From assembly GCA_037954235.1 (NCBI GenBank), contig JBBMOA010000015.1:62001-126000 (forward strand): DNA of 64,000 nucleotides. The letters run 5' to 3'. The translations under genes were made by a program, and so were the position numbers. The notes below the pieces were generated by a model. It saw only the letters and a list, made by a program, of their open reading frames with translations, did not search any database and was not told the origin of the DNA. This document shows, piece after piece, positions 36,041 to 46,468 of the stretch (its first letter is position 1; each line of letters starts with the position of its first letter). This DNA comes from Aulostomus chinensis (Eukaryota; Chordata; Actinopteri; Syngnathiformes; Aulostomidae).

Positions 36041-37268
36041 AAAAACGCCACCTTTTCACTCAAGCAGTGAGACCAACACCTGCGTGTGGATGAGCTGATG
36101 AATCTGGTTCCTTCAGAGGGTTCCTGAAGGGGGCGCCAGCACTCACAGGTCAAGTACATCAGAAACTGACGACCTGACGCCATCGCTGCTCTTCTCCCAG
36201 CATTCCTCTCTCCCCTCCTTGGCAGCAGCTGTGCTGCTTTTTTGCTGTCATAATTGTTTGATGTTCCTGACCTCCATCATACTCACTTGTTCTTCTGGAC
36301 TAAAGGAGGCGGCACGCGATCCGTTGGTTTCCTAAGAGTCACATGACGCGTTACACACCCCTTCTTATGGGGATGCCACAGAGCCTGAAGCAGAAGCCTT
36401 GATTGACAGAGAGAGATCCCACCCATCGTCCTGATACCAGTGACCTCTGACTGGGAGTTCAGGGTTTGAAGGAAAGCCTGGCTAGGAGGAACCTGCTTCC
36501 TAGTTCACCTCTCTGGACTAGAGATGACTAGAACCTGGAGAACTGAACAGCCTCTGAGAAAACATGCGGACTGCTTCCAGAACGGCTGGTCCCTCTTTGT
36601 AGAAACCCTTCAGAGCTGATTCCTCCACCCAAAAGCACAAGCGCACATTTAATGCATCAGAATTAACACATTCTGCTGTTTTTGTCTTTATTTACTTAGA
36701 GTTAGGAATATTATTATTATTTTCAAGCTGTAACGAAGCTACCAAGATCACGTCACGTGCAGCATGTCCCCTCAAACCTGATCTGGTCCAGATTGTTGGT
36801 CCCGGTGTGTTACATGTTGTTCCTTTTCCGTTATGTGTGGGAGCGTCATACTAGCGCGCTGTTGGTGTTGGTCCGTAGACAGTATCATGATGCTAACTAC
36901 GGTGCTAACTACGGTGCTAACCCCACCCTCCTGAGTGTACTAAGCAGTTCTGTATCAAAACAAAAATAAGAAAACACAGCCGTTTTTCCCGAATTAAAAA
37001 CAGCTTCTGGAAAGTTCATGTTTGCAAGCCGCCCGCTGATATGCAGTGAGTTTGGAATCGGAGAATGTCTGAATGTACACATTTAAACCTGTCTAGAATT
37101 TTTTGGGAGCAGCTTACAGCTAGCAGCTAAGCTAACTGACATTGGCGGAGTAAAAACTTATTGTCAACCATCTGCGACGTCGCAAACCAACGTGACTCCG
37201 AACGTCTATCTGCTTCACCCAGAATCAATTTGTTACAAATAGTGAAAAAAGAGGATTTGTCGGCTCAC

Positions 37269-37330
37269 CTGCTAACACCAGTTTGCCGACCGAGGATTCG
37301 CGAGGATATCACTTCCGGGTCATTTGTTTT
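37269..37330 (-). promoter_or_regulatory. Probable ttc1 promoter and non-coding first exon
   Basis: On the minus strand, TGACCCGGAAGTGATATCCT (an ETS-type CCGGAAGT core) is followed by about 45 bases and a donor AGCAG|GTGAGCCG at 37268. This would pair with the acceptor just before the ttc1 ATG at 34308. CpG density is locally raised. The exon is inferred from splice signals only. Confidence 0.45.
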
Positions 37331-37439
37331 GCAAGCGAGCCGGTGCCAGAGAGTTGTTGTTTTTTATTTTATTTTTTTTAACTTTTTCAAGTTATTTAAA
37401 ATAGAGGTGATTATGGCGCATTTTCCCATTTAAACCTAG

Positions 37440-37925
37440 GAGATGTTGAAGCAGCTGCTAGAAATAAAAGAAAAAAAACAAGAATAATAGAGAAACAGGA
37501 GAAAAGAAAGAAAACAGCACTGTGCGGTCTCCTTCTTGGCGGAGCAAAATGTCCATTAAAGAAAATCCTCTTTGGGCGTCCAAGTTCTTCTCCTTTAATT
37601 GAACTCCCACTTTAACAGACATCCAGGTCAAAGGGCGGAGCCTAATTCGTCTGGTTAATAACGGCTCTGTAAGGAGAACCAAGGTTCAGGAAGATGCACA
37701 CAATCAAAGAAAACATGTTCCACCGTTTCAATGTCACTCTCACAAAATCCACACGAGTTGTTGTCCTAATTAAATCTATGTAAGAAGTGGCTCGACGGAT
37801 AAAAGTCATTCCTATTTTAAAAGTGACCTCTTCAGCTTTATGAGGGATTGATGAGATACATATCGCTTCCTTATCTTTCTTGCCTCCACAACACTGTAAT
37901 CATGTCAAACATATTTTATTTTTAG
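37440..37925 (-). mobile_element. L1-type LINE remnant (C-terminal Cys/His region)
   Basis: On the minus strand a Cys/His block reads CGFCESDIETVEHVFFDC, typical of the region after the reverse transcriptase in fish L1/Tx1-like elements. It is preceded by KIGMTFIRRATSYIDLI and followed by LPEPWFSLQSRY. The frame is broken and the ends are unclear. Confidence 0.65.
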
Positions 37926-37935
37926 TTGGTAAGGA

Positions 37936-38305
37936 TGGGGCTGCACGGTGGTGCAGTGGTCAGCACTGTGGCCTCACAGCAAGAAGGTTTTGGGTTCAAG
38001 TCCCGGTTCGGGAACGGGATCTTTCTGTGTGAGTCTCCATGTTCTCCCTGTTCCTGCTGGGTTCTCTCTGGTACTCCAGCTTCCTCCCACAGTCCAAAGA
38101 CATCATTTGGGGACGAGGCTGATTGATTCTCTAAATTGACCGTAGGTGTGAATGGTTGTTCGTCTCTGTGTGTTGGCCCTGCGATGGACTGGCCACCTGT
38201 CCAAGGTGAACCCCGCCTCTTGCCCGATGATGCTGGGATAGGCTCCACCCCCCGTGACCCTTTCTAGTAAGAAATAAGCGGAAGATGACGATGGACGATG
38301 GTAAG
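37936..38305 (+). repeat. SINE-like interspersed repeat, copy 3
   Basis: The head GGCTGCACGGTGGTGCAGTG and B-box-like GGTTCAAGTCCCGGTTC give a tRNA-like promoter. The body is shared with the other copies, and the end is GCGGAAGATGACGATGG. It is inserted at the edge of the L1 remnant. Confidence 0.88.
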
Positions 38306-38439
38306 GACGGTGCCACAGAATGTCTAAAGAGGAGATAGGCACTTGAATTACTTCCCATTTCTGAACTGGTTGCAGTAACACATCTGTCCATGTGAGGGCG
38401 CTCCACTTTTTTCAGGATATAATTTATTTGTCAAGTAAT

Positions 38440-38800
38440 TTGAAAGCTGAATTCAAAAGTTGGGGCTAAGAAAATACACGTTGCTGAATATTAGCATATT
38501 TTTCAAGACTGTACAACAAGCACTGCTCCCAGTAACCTCCCCTTCCCGACCCAGGACAATCTTGTGTGCAATATTTAACACTTTGCTGTGCAATAGCCAT
38601 CACTTATGCTGCTAATATTCATTGTAGTTGTTTGTAGTTATGATAGTGTAATATAGTTTTTTACTGTAGTTTATTGTAGTTTCTGCTATTTATTGCTCTG
38701 TACTTTTTCTGCTGATGCTTCTCTGTTTCTGCTGCTGTAACAGTGACAATTTCCCCACTGTGGGACGAATAAAGGGTTATCGTATCTTATCTTAAGTTTA
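38440..38800 (+). mobile_element. LINE 3' UTR fragment (Rex1-like tail)
   Basis: It contains TGACAATTTCCCCACTGTGG, GACGAATAAAGGG and a short ATCTTATCTTA tail, a common fish LINE ending. No coding sequence is left. Confidence 0.65.
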
Positions 38801-39029
38801 CTTATCTGTTCTAAAAGATTTAAAAGATGCTATCACAGATGTCGTACTGCTTCACGGCCATTTCTGAGTCACTTTGGCACTTCTGTAGAAATGTCTTCCT
38901 TTTTACTCATGGCCACGGCCTGGATAACGCCAGAGCCCGTCGACCTATTAGACATTCGGTGAATGCTCCTGTCTCTGCTCTGGTCTCGCTTCAGATGCCA
39001 AAAAGCAGGATCTTTGGTCGTAATCAGTC
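38801..39029. other. Unassigned spacer
   Basis: Nothing recognisable on either strand. Confidence 0.3.
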
Positions 39030-41200
39030 ACAAGTCAAGTCAGTTTTATTAGTGTGACACCAAACCCCAACCAAAGTTCTCTGCTGACTCTTTCCAAGTA
39101 GAGCAGGTCCAGCACCTCCCTCCTTCAATCATTCACAATCAACTCTTGCACCTGTGGATTCTGGTTCTGGAGTGTTCTGTAAAACTCCTCTCTTATCTGT
39201 TTGTTTGTGCTTCCTGGTCCTGAGGTGTGTGTGTGTGTGTGGGGGGGGGGGGGGCAGCCTGGGTGACAACCCTCTGAGCGCCTTCCTGTCCTCAGTTGAG
39301 CAGCTGGAACCCCTGACAGATGCAGAACTCCTACATGCCCTTGATGGAGCACGTGTGGAAGGACCAGCAGTTTGAGTGAAGGGGGTAATAAGGGGGTAAT
39401 TCCTGCATACTCCCAGGAGTCTCTGCTGTCCCTTTGTGATGCATGGCAGCAGTGCTGATGCTCCATGTTGGTTAACTGCTGCTGCCACCGCTGTTACGCC
39501 CCTGCAAGAGGCCCTGGGTCTTGTTTTGAGAAGCTGGTGGATGTGAAAGTAGAAGAGGCTGAGGTGTCATTGCAGCTTGCTTCCTGTTGCGGGTCTCTAT
39601 TGTCTGTCAGACTTTCTGTCTCAGCAGCTGAAGAGGACGAGACCCTGACAGGTAAGGTGAATTGTCACGAAGTCAGAATCTTACCAGGACATTCTGGGTT
39701 CTGGGCCAGAGTCAGAACTCTGTATTTGATTAAAGAGATTACAAAGTAATATAAGTTGGAAGAAAAAAGAGATGGGGGTTCTTGTCTGTACCAGAAACAG
39801 AAAAAGAACCCCCAACAACTGCGATCAGGAATCAGTGGTACCACGACGGTGGTTCTCAATGCAATGAATCAAGCCAGCGTTCACATAGAAGGGGCAGAGC
39901 CAGCACAAGAGACCATCAGCAACATGGAGGTGCAGCAACGTCCTAATTCTTGTATGTGGCAGTTGGACAGATGCAGAGAAGCAGATAGACGGGGACAGAG
40001 AGTGTGAGAGGGACGGAGGATGGGAGAGTTAAGAGACACAACAAGAACAGCACACTAGCGGCCAGTAATAACTTCTACCAGCTCCTGAAGCATCGACTTC
40101 AGCAGGATATCAGCATCTAAGTACTTGTACTGATACTAGTACTGTCAACATGCTGATGTTGCAACTAGGAAGGCGAGGCAGTTTTCTTTGTGGCCTGTTT
40201 TCCCCACCAGTTTGTCTCCAGGCTTCATGGCATCATAACAACATCCTCTGCCCTCAGAGCCTCACATCGACTGAGGAGAAACTCCATAGAAAACCTTGAA
40301 CAGGGAAAAATGGGAGAAACCTCAGGGTGAGGAGGGGAGGAGGATCCCTCACCAGGAGGGACAGACGTGCAGGAGATGTTGGTACAGACAAGAAAACAGT
40401 TTATAACACAGAATGGAGGAAACATGGAAATGTTAATAACAGTTGAAGAAGGAAGCTTCTGGAAGGGGAGGCAGGGAGAGCAAGCCAGCTTGATGGGGGA
40501 CTGGATGGTAGACTGGTTCATGGGAGGGGAGGCAGGGAGAGCAAGCCAGCTTGATGGGGGACTGGATGGTAGACTGGTTCATGGGAGGGGAGCGCAGGCT
40601 GGTGTAATAGTAGGGGGTAAAAGGGGGGGGGGGCGATGCAGGCGGCGTTTGGAGCTCTGGTGGATCTGAGGAAACAGAGAGACTGAGAGACACCAAGGAG
40701 GAGAGGAGGGGAGGGGAGAGGAGAGGAGAGAAGAGGGGAGGGGAGAGGAGAGGACAGGACAGGAGGAGAGGGGAGGGGAGGAGAGGAGAGGAGAGGAGAG
40801 GAGAGGAGGGGAGGGCTCCATGTAACCTGATGTGTCCCCCAGCAGTCTCAGCCTGTAGCAGCATAGCTATCAATGGTTCAGAGCTACCTGAACCAGTCCT
40901 GACTGAAGGCTCTGTCATAGAGGAAGGTCTTGAGCCTGGACTTAAAAGTAGTCAGAGTGTCTGCCTCTCTGACCCATGGAGAGATGCTGGTTCCACAGTA
41001 GAGGAACTGGTACCTGAAGGCTCTACCTCCCAGTCTGTTTTATTGATACTGGGAGTCACTAACAGACCTGCATTCTGGGAGCGGAGTGCTCTGGTGGGAC
41101 AGGAGGGACTAATGAGTTCTTTCAGAGAGGATGGAGCTTCATCATTGAGAGCCTGATGAGTCAGCAGAAGGATTTTGAAGTCGATTGCTCTGCTCATGCT
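39030..41200 (-). mobile_element. Decayed LINE, reverse orientation, with simple repeats
   Basis: The right part encodes on the minus strand a C-terminal LINE block, SRAIDFKILLLTHQALNDEA then CPTRALRSQNAGLLV (40952-41197). The left edge AAGTCAAGTCAGTTTTATT is the complement of a tail like that at 56460. Between them are G-rich runs (39238-39254), two tandem copies of GGCAGGGAGAGCAAGCCAGC (40470-40580) and a GAGGAGAGG-rich stretch (40685-40815). The frame is broken throughout, and it may be a composite of several insertions. Confidence 0.55.
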
Positions 41201-41924
41201 GTGGGGGGGGGGGGGGGGGGGTCCCGCAGGACCGGGGTCCTCTCTGCCCCGTCTCTCTGTGGGTTGCTTCCGGGTGGGGGTTCCTGCTCCTATACTTTCC
41301 TATGGGTCCTGTCATGGGTTGGACCTGTGGCTGTTTCCTGGGGGAGGGGTGGCCTGGGGTCCCTGTGTCCTGGGGGTTTCTGGGTGCTCTGGTGGCCTGG
41401 TCCTGACCTACCTGCTATCCTGGACTGGGGGTGCAATGTCCTGGCCCCCCCACATCAGCTTCAGCCAGCTACCCACAGTATCTAAGACAAACCGTAGCAC
41501 ACACACATACACACACACATACACACGCGCGCATACACACACAAACACTCATGCGGCGCACAACTGACCCATCATCACACACTCAGACATTTATCTAAAA
41601 ATTATATTAAACCAAATGGTAACCCTGCACTGGAAATTCTGCTAGCAATGTTTTTCCCTTTTTTTTTCTTTTCTCCTCTCTGTTGTTGTTGTTACTTTTT
41701 CTTTGTTTGTTTGTTTTTTTCTGCTATTTTTGTTCTTGTTTTTGTCCCCCCCCCTGTCTTCCCTGTCCTGTCCCTGTTCTCTGTCTCTATCCACTCTTGT
41801 CCTCAGTCCAGTAGCTTCACCAATGAACCAACACCATTCCTAATAAAGTTAAACACAGATGGTGACAGGAGGAGTTGATCAGGTTCCTCCTTTGCAGAGT
41901 AAAACTGCTTCAGAACAACAACAA
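41201..41924. other. Repeat-like low-complexity spacer
   Basis: A run of about 20 G (41201-41220) is followed by a G/T-rich stretch with TGGGGGTTTCTGGGTGCTCT, then ATACACACACA repeats (41500-41545) and T-rich sequence (41645-41750). No gene seen. Confidence 0.5.
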
Positions 41925-42110
41925 AAAAGAACAGCTCCCACAAACCTCAATGATTGCTGTTCTAGCAAAGGTGACTCTGGGTTCTGTTCATCAGAGATTG
42001 GACCAGAACTGAAGCCAGAACCAGAACCACCATGGTTTCCTCTCCAGCAGCTCCAGGTGGAGCAGACTTTCCTCTGGAGGGTTGACAGCTACAGTTGTAG
42101 TTCTGCTGCT
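41925..42110 (-). repeat. Unnamed interspersed repeat, copy C (inverted)
   Basis: This is the reverse complement of 10563-10730: AACAGCTCCCACAAACCTCA, GGTTCTGTTCATCAGAGATT and CTCCAGCAGCTCCAGGTGGA. Confidence 0.75.
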
Positions 42111-42561
42111 GGCATGGACGCGTGTGGAAGGACTTCAGCAGCCTCTCTGGTGCTGACATCATCACATCAACAACAACCAGGAACCAATCAGCTGTTAGGA
42201 GGACGGCTGCTGGACGGCGGCGTGTCGGTGGTGTCAGTCATCATGAATGTCGAGGCTGTCTGGAGCCGCTGGAGCCTCCTGCTGCTGCACATGTTTGCTA
42301 CATACATGAAGATTATAGACGTGTTGATCTCTGACCACCTGCTAGCACACGGCTACGGTTCGATGGCCGTGATGTTGCTCAACAAGAGTTTCGTCCTCTT
42401 CTCCTTGACCCTGTGACCTTTTCCATCAGGGTCTAGGGTTTGTTTATACTAAGAAGAGAAGGAGGACGTTTTTGAACGTACTCTCTGACTATTGTGTTTC
42501 CTCCTCAGAGCGACTGAAAATTGAGAGGCGGAGCCAGCAAAGACGTAAGAGTGGACTTCAA

Positions 42562-43665
42562 ATGGCAGCCCTGTTGTCTCTGGTTGGGCTGATGATGATG
42601 ATGAGGAATGACGGTCAGTGGGTTGTGGGTCTCCTGGTTCTGATAGTACATGTGAATGTTTCTCTTCCAACAAATCAACCCCATCTCTGTCTCAGCCATG
42701 TTTGTCTGGGTCATTGCTGCCACTTAAAACCAGATGAAGACATTTCATGTGATTTGTACATGAAAACTTTGTTTACAAGTTTAAACTGAGTAATTCCAAA
42801 CAAAGTGGGAAGGGAGATGAAGTGACCACGCCCCCTTAGGAGACAGGGTGTGTTAAATTCCAGTGCATCATCTTCTGTTATAGAGCACTTTTGGGTTCTG
42901 TTTCTGTGGTAACAGAACTTCCTGTGTGTGTGACCTTTGACCCAAGCTTCTACCGCAGAACACATCCCAGTATTGGTCCACAGTGGCGAGGCTACAAAGC
43001 TGACCTCTGGCTTGCAGGAGGCGGGGATGGAGGGCAAACATGACATCAGGTGGACACATCGCCACCTGGTGTTGTCGCTGAAGAAAAACTTAACGACATG
43101 TCATCACAGACGCTGCGAGCTTCAGAGTGACGGCTCGCTGAAGTTCAGCAAAGTTCAATCTGCTGATGCAGGAAACTACAGCCTGGAGGTATTTGACAAT
43201 GACGGAAGGAGACTGCTGAGGAGAGACTTCTTGTTGCAACTGGATGGTGAGTCCAGATGTCTCATGAAGAGAAGATGCAGCGATCATCTGAAAGATCTAA
43301 ATTTATCACTGTCTGCAGGTGACAGCGAAAGCAGTGGCAACGGCAGCAGCAGCAGCCTGCTGTCTCTGCTGCGCTGCTCTCCACTGCTGCTGTTTCTCAT
43401 GATAATCGCCTTCCTCATCCTCAGGAATAGGAGAGGCCAGAGGAAGAGGACTCCAGGTACAGCAGTCAATCAGGGACCGTCTGCACGAACTGATACAACT
43501 TGATATTTTCAATCAGTCAATAAAGCTGGGACTAATCATGTCCTCTGATCAGGGCTGATGGAGGACAACGTTTATGTGGTGATGCACGGTCACCTTGGCA
43601 ACAAAAGGAAAGAGGACAAAGAAGAGAAGCAAGAGCAAGATGAAGATTCCATTTATGGTGCATGA
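42562..43665 (+). CDS. CD2-like single-Ig transmembrane receptor
   Basis: Four exons, all split in phase 1: 42562-42613, 42959-43246, 43319-43456 and 43553-43665, giving 196 residues. Exon 1 is a signal peptide (MAALLSLVGLMMMM). Exon 2 is one Ig-like V domain; its end, SDGSLKFSKVQSADAGNYSL then EVFDNDGRRLL, resembles the CD2/CD48/SLAM D1 pattern (GTLKI...D...Y). No second Ig domain is present. Exon 3 has a Ser-rich stalk and a membrane span (LLLFLMIIAFLIL) followed by RNRRGQRKR. Exon 4 is an acidic/basic tail with NVYVVM, a YxxM motif of the kind that binds PI3K SH2 domains, and SIYGA. A leukocyte adhesion or co-stimulatory role is likely but inferred. The start could also be the in-frame Met at 42472, but the signal-peptide Met fits better. 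Confidence 0.7.
43519..43524 (+). terminator. Intronic poly(A) signal in the CD2-like gene
   Basis: If the donor at 43457 is not used, the frame reads on to a stop at 43501-43503, and AATAAA follows 16 bases later. This would give a short-tailed isoform without the tyrosines. Confidence 0.45.
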
Positions 43666-43679
43666 ATGCATACAGACAC

Positions 43680-43680
43680 A

Positions 43681-43739
<59 letters not shown>

Positions 43740-43762
43740 ATCCCCACTCACACACACACATG
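43680..43762. repeat. (TC)n(AC)n microsatellite
   Basis: CTCTCT runs into CACACA just after the CD2-like stop codon, in its 3' UTR. Confidence 0.95.
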
Positions 43763-43918
43763 CACTCATGCTAACAGCTGTCTGCTCTCCTCAGTTACCT
43801 GCCATCCTGCTGGTTCCAGGGAACCGCAGCCGCTGTCAGTGGACAGGGAGGACGTGTGAAACTAATCCAGAACTCATGTCTCAGGTCAACTTCTTTTAAC
43901 AGATCGTAGTTTCTTGGC

Positions 43919-43924
43919 AATAAA
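43919..43924 (+). terminator. Distal poly(A) signal of the CD2-like gene
   Basis: AATAAA about 255 bases after the stop codon. Confidence 0.65.
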
Positions 43925-44859
43925 AATGTTTTATGCCTCAACTGTCTTGTTTTTATTCCTTGGAAAATCAGGTTCAAGTTCAGATCAATGATCATCACAT
44001 GACCATGATTTACGTTCCAATAATGAAAGACAGCTGTTGATGAGCAGCAGTGGTGAGGGTCAGCTGGTCACAGCAGCGTTGAGGAGGAGGAGACAACACA
44101 ACGAGCCTCCGTCTTCCTTCCTCCCAGTCAAGAATTCAACAACCTGATTTCAAGTGTTGTTGGGACGTCATTCTGTTGTTACTGAAGGAAAATAGAAGGC
44201 AGTAACAACAGGAATGGTGTCCACCCTTCCATCCAGGTTCGGGTTACATCCAGTGCTTAATTTGTAAATCGTAAGGTGCCAGAACGCTAAGTACATATGA
44301 GGGCTCAGGGGTGAGAGAGGGGCTCAGGTCCTGGAACCTAGACAGAAAACAACATACAAATGCCCACTTGCCATGATGTGGGACTTACAAGCCTCCATTT
44401 CAAATCATATCCATGGTATCAACGTTATGACGATAATTCACTTATTAGCCTCCTCTTAGCAGCACAGGTGAGTGCCCACATCACCACAGGTGGACTTAGA
44501 GTCTACAGGTAGCAGTTCGTTTCTCAACAGGTCCAACTTGGAAAACAAACAAAAAAGAGCTCACAATAAATCACACAAATCCTCCATTATTATTATTACG
44601 GTATTCAAAGATTGGCACGGCGGCCTATTATTAGACGGTCTGCTCACCATTTAGTTGTCCAAGACACCCCACATCATGTTAGACCCGGCTTGGCTAGCTG
44701 GAGGTGAACCAGGCTAGCTGGAGGTGAACCAGGGCCACGACCACCACAGTCCGATTCCTGTGGGGTGGGGCACCCGCAGCACTGGTAGGGTTAGTTTGCT
44801 GGTGTTATTAGTAAAAGGCTGATCAAGAAAGCATTTACTCCTAATTAAAGCTTGAAAAG
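43925..44859. other. Spacer, no gene seen
   Basis: No exon or known repeat apart from a duplicated GGCTAGCTGGAGGTGAACCA at 44693-44729. Confidence 0.4.
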
Positions 44860-45548
44860 CTTTATTAACAATAAACATATTTATCGATAAATATATTTAA
44901 CAATTAATGTATTTATCAATAAACATATTTAACGATAAAAGTATTTAACATAAACATGTTTATCAATAAACATTTATCAATAAATATATTTAACAATAAA
45001 AGTATTTAACATAAACATGTTTATCAATAAAACATTTATCAATAAACATATTTAACAATAAAAGTATTTAACATAAACATGTTTATCAATAGGCTGCACG
45101 GTGGTGCAGTGGTCAGCACTGTGGCCTCACAGCAAGAAGGTTCCGGGTTCAAGTCCCGGCTCGGGCGTGGGATCTTTCTGTGTGAGTCTCCATGTTCTCC
45201 CTGTTCCTGCTGGGTTCTCTCTGGTACTCCAGCTTCCTCCCACCATCCAAAGACATCAAATTGGGGACGAGGCTGATTGATTCTCTAAATTGACCGTAGT
45301 TATGAATGTGAGTGTGAATGGTTGTTCGTCTCTCTCTGTGTCGGCCCTGTGATGGACTGCCGACCTGTCCAGGGTGAACCCCGCCTCTCGCCCATTGACG
45401 CTGGGATAGGCTCCAGCCCCCCCGCGACCCTTAATGTGTAGGAATAAGCGGAAGATGACGATGGATGGATGTTTATCAATAAACATATTTAACAATAAAA
45501 GTATTTAACATAAACATGTTTATCAATAAACGTATTTATCAATAATAG
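44860..45548. repeat. AT-rich tandem array interrupted by a SINE-like unit
   Basis: Units such as AACAATAAAAGTATTTAACA and TAAACATGTTTATCAATAAA repeat from 44870 to 45091 and resume at 45472-45545. Confidence 0.9.
45092..45472 (+). repeat. SINE-like interspersed repeat, copy 4 (most complete)
   Basis: The head is GGCTGCACGGTGGTGCAGTG and the B-box-like GGTTCAAGTCCCGGCTC. It also has CATGTTCTCCCTGTTCCTGC and ATGAATGTGAGTGTGAATGG, and ends GACGATGGATGGATG. It is flanked on both sides by TTTATCAAT from the host array. A 3' fragment of the same family follows at 45549-45597. Confidence 0.92.
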
Positions 45549-45644
45549 GTCTGCTGGGATAGGCTCCACCCCCACCACCCTTAACAGGAGAAGAGGGAAC
45601 CACACGCAAGCAGCCAGGCACAGACTCACAGAGGACCTGAGTGG

Positions 45645-45645
<1 letters not shown>

Positions 45646-45680
<35 letters not shown>
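45646..45680. repeat. (GT)n microsatellite
   Basis: About 17 GT units. Confidence 0.95.
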
Positions 45681-45682
<2 letters not shown>

Positions 45683-45879
45683 GTTGTTTCCCATTTTATT
45701 TTGTTCATTATTGTTAGATTTAGTGTTGATATGTGTGTGATGGACGTGTACTGGACATTCATGAAAATATGGAACAAATCGCGTCCGATATCAGAGCATA
45801 CAGGATGCGACATTTAAATGCCAAATAAAGATTTTAGCGGCTAGTTTAAAGTGGCTGTGGCTTGTGCTTATAGCGAGTA

Positions 45880-46215
45880 GCTAGTAAACAACTAGTGGCT
45901 GGTTGATAGCAAGTGGCTACAGCTAATGGATTGTAGATCGCTAGTGGGTACAGCTAGTGGATCGTAGATCGCTAGTGGGTACAGCTATTGGATCATAGAT
46001 AGCTAGTTGCTACAGCTATTGGATCATAGATAGCTAGTGGGTACAGCTAGTGGATCGGAGATCGCTAGTGGCTACAGCTAATGGATTGTAGATAGCTAGT
46101 GGCTACAGCTATTGGATCGTAGATCGCTAGTGGCTACAGCTAGTGGATCGTAGATTGCTAGTGGCTACAGCTAATTCATTGTAGATCGCGAGTGGCTACA
46201 ACTAGGGTTAGCGAT
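45880..46215. repeat. Imperfect 35-40-base tandem array
   Basis: Units read CTAGTGGCTACAGCTAATGG and ATCGTAGATCGCTAG with many substitutions. It lies downstream of the ARAP-like gene 3' end. Confidence 0.88.
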
Positions 46216-46346
46216 AGCTCGTAGAAAACTAGAGGCTACAGCTGGTGCCTGGTTAACAGTTAGTGGCTAGTTAACAGCTAGTGGTGAGCTGATGGCTTGT
46301 AGCTCTGGGAATAAAATGTGATGTCATGAAGAAAATGACTAATAAG

Positions 46347-46352
46347 TTTATT
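46347..46352 (-). terminator. Poly(A) signal of the ARAP-like gene
   Basis: AATAAA on the minus strand, about 117 bases beyond the stop at 46469. This supports 46469-46525 as the last exon. Confidence 0.65.
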
Positions 46353-46468
46353 GATTTTTTTCAGTGAAATCAATCAAACAGTAAAAATAAAACATTTAAT
46401 TTGAATAATATGGTTGAAGTTAGACTCAGAAACACCGAGATTCTTGTTCTTGTCCTTGTCTCCCTTCA

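Noticed and set aside
37161..37433. 90-residue plus-strand ORF near the presumed ttc1 promoter
   Set aside because: It overlaps the CpG-rich promoter and a T-rich tract, with no family resemblance.
39465..39749. 94-residue plus-strand ORF starting MLVNCCCHRCYAPARG
   Set aside because: The in-frame donor-like GTAAGG at 39653 is suggestive, but no partner exon or family match was found and the area is repeat-derived.
41859..42416. 185-residue plus-strand ORF upstream of the CD2-like gene
   Set aside because: Its first third lies in the inverted interspersed repeat, and the rest shows no domain. It might be 5' UTR, but there is no support for coding.
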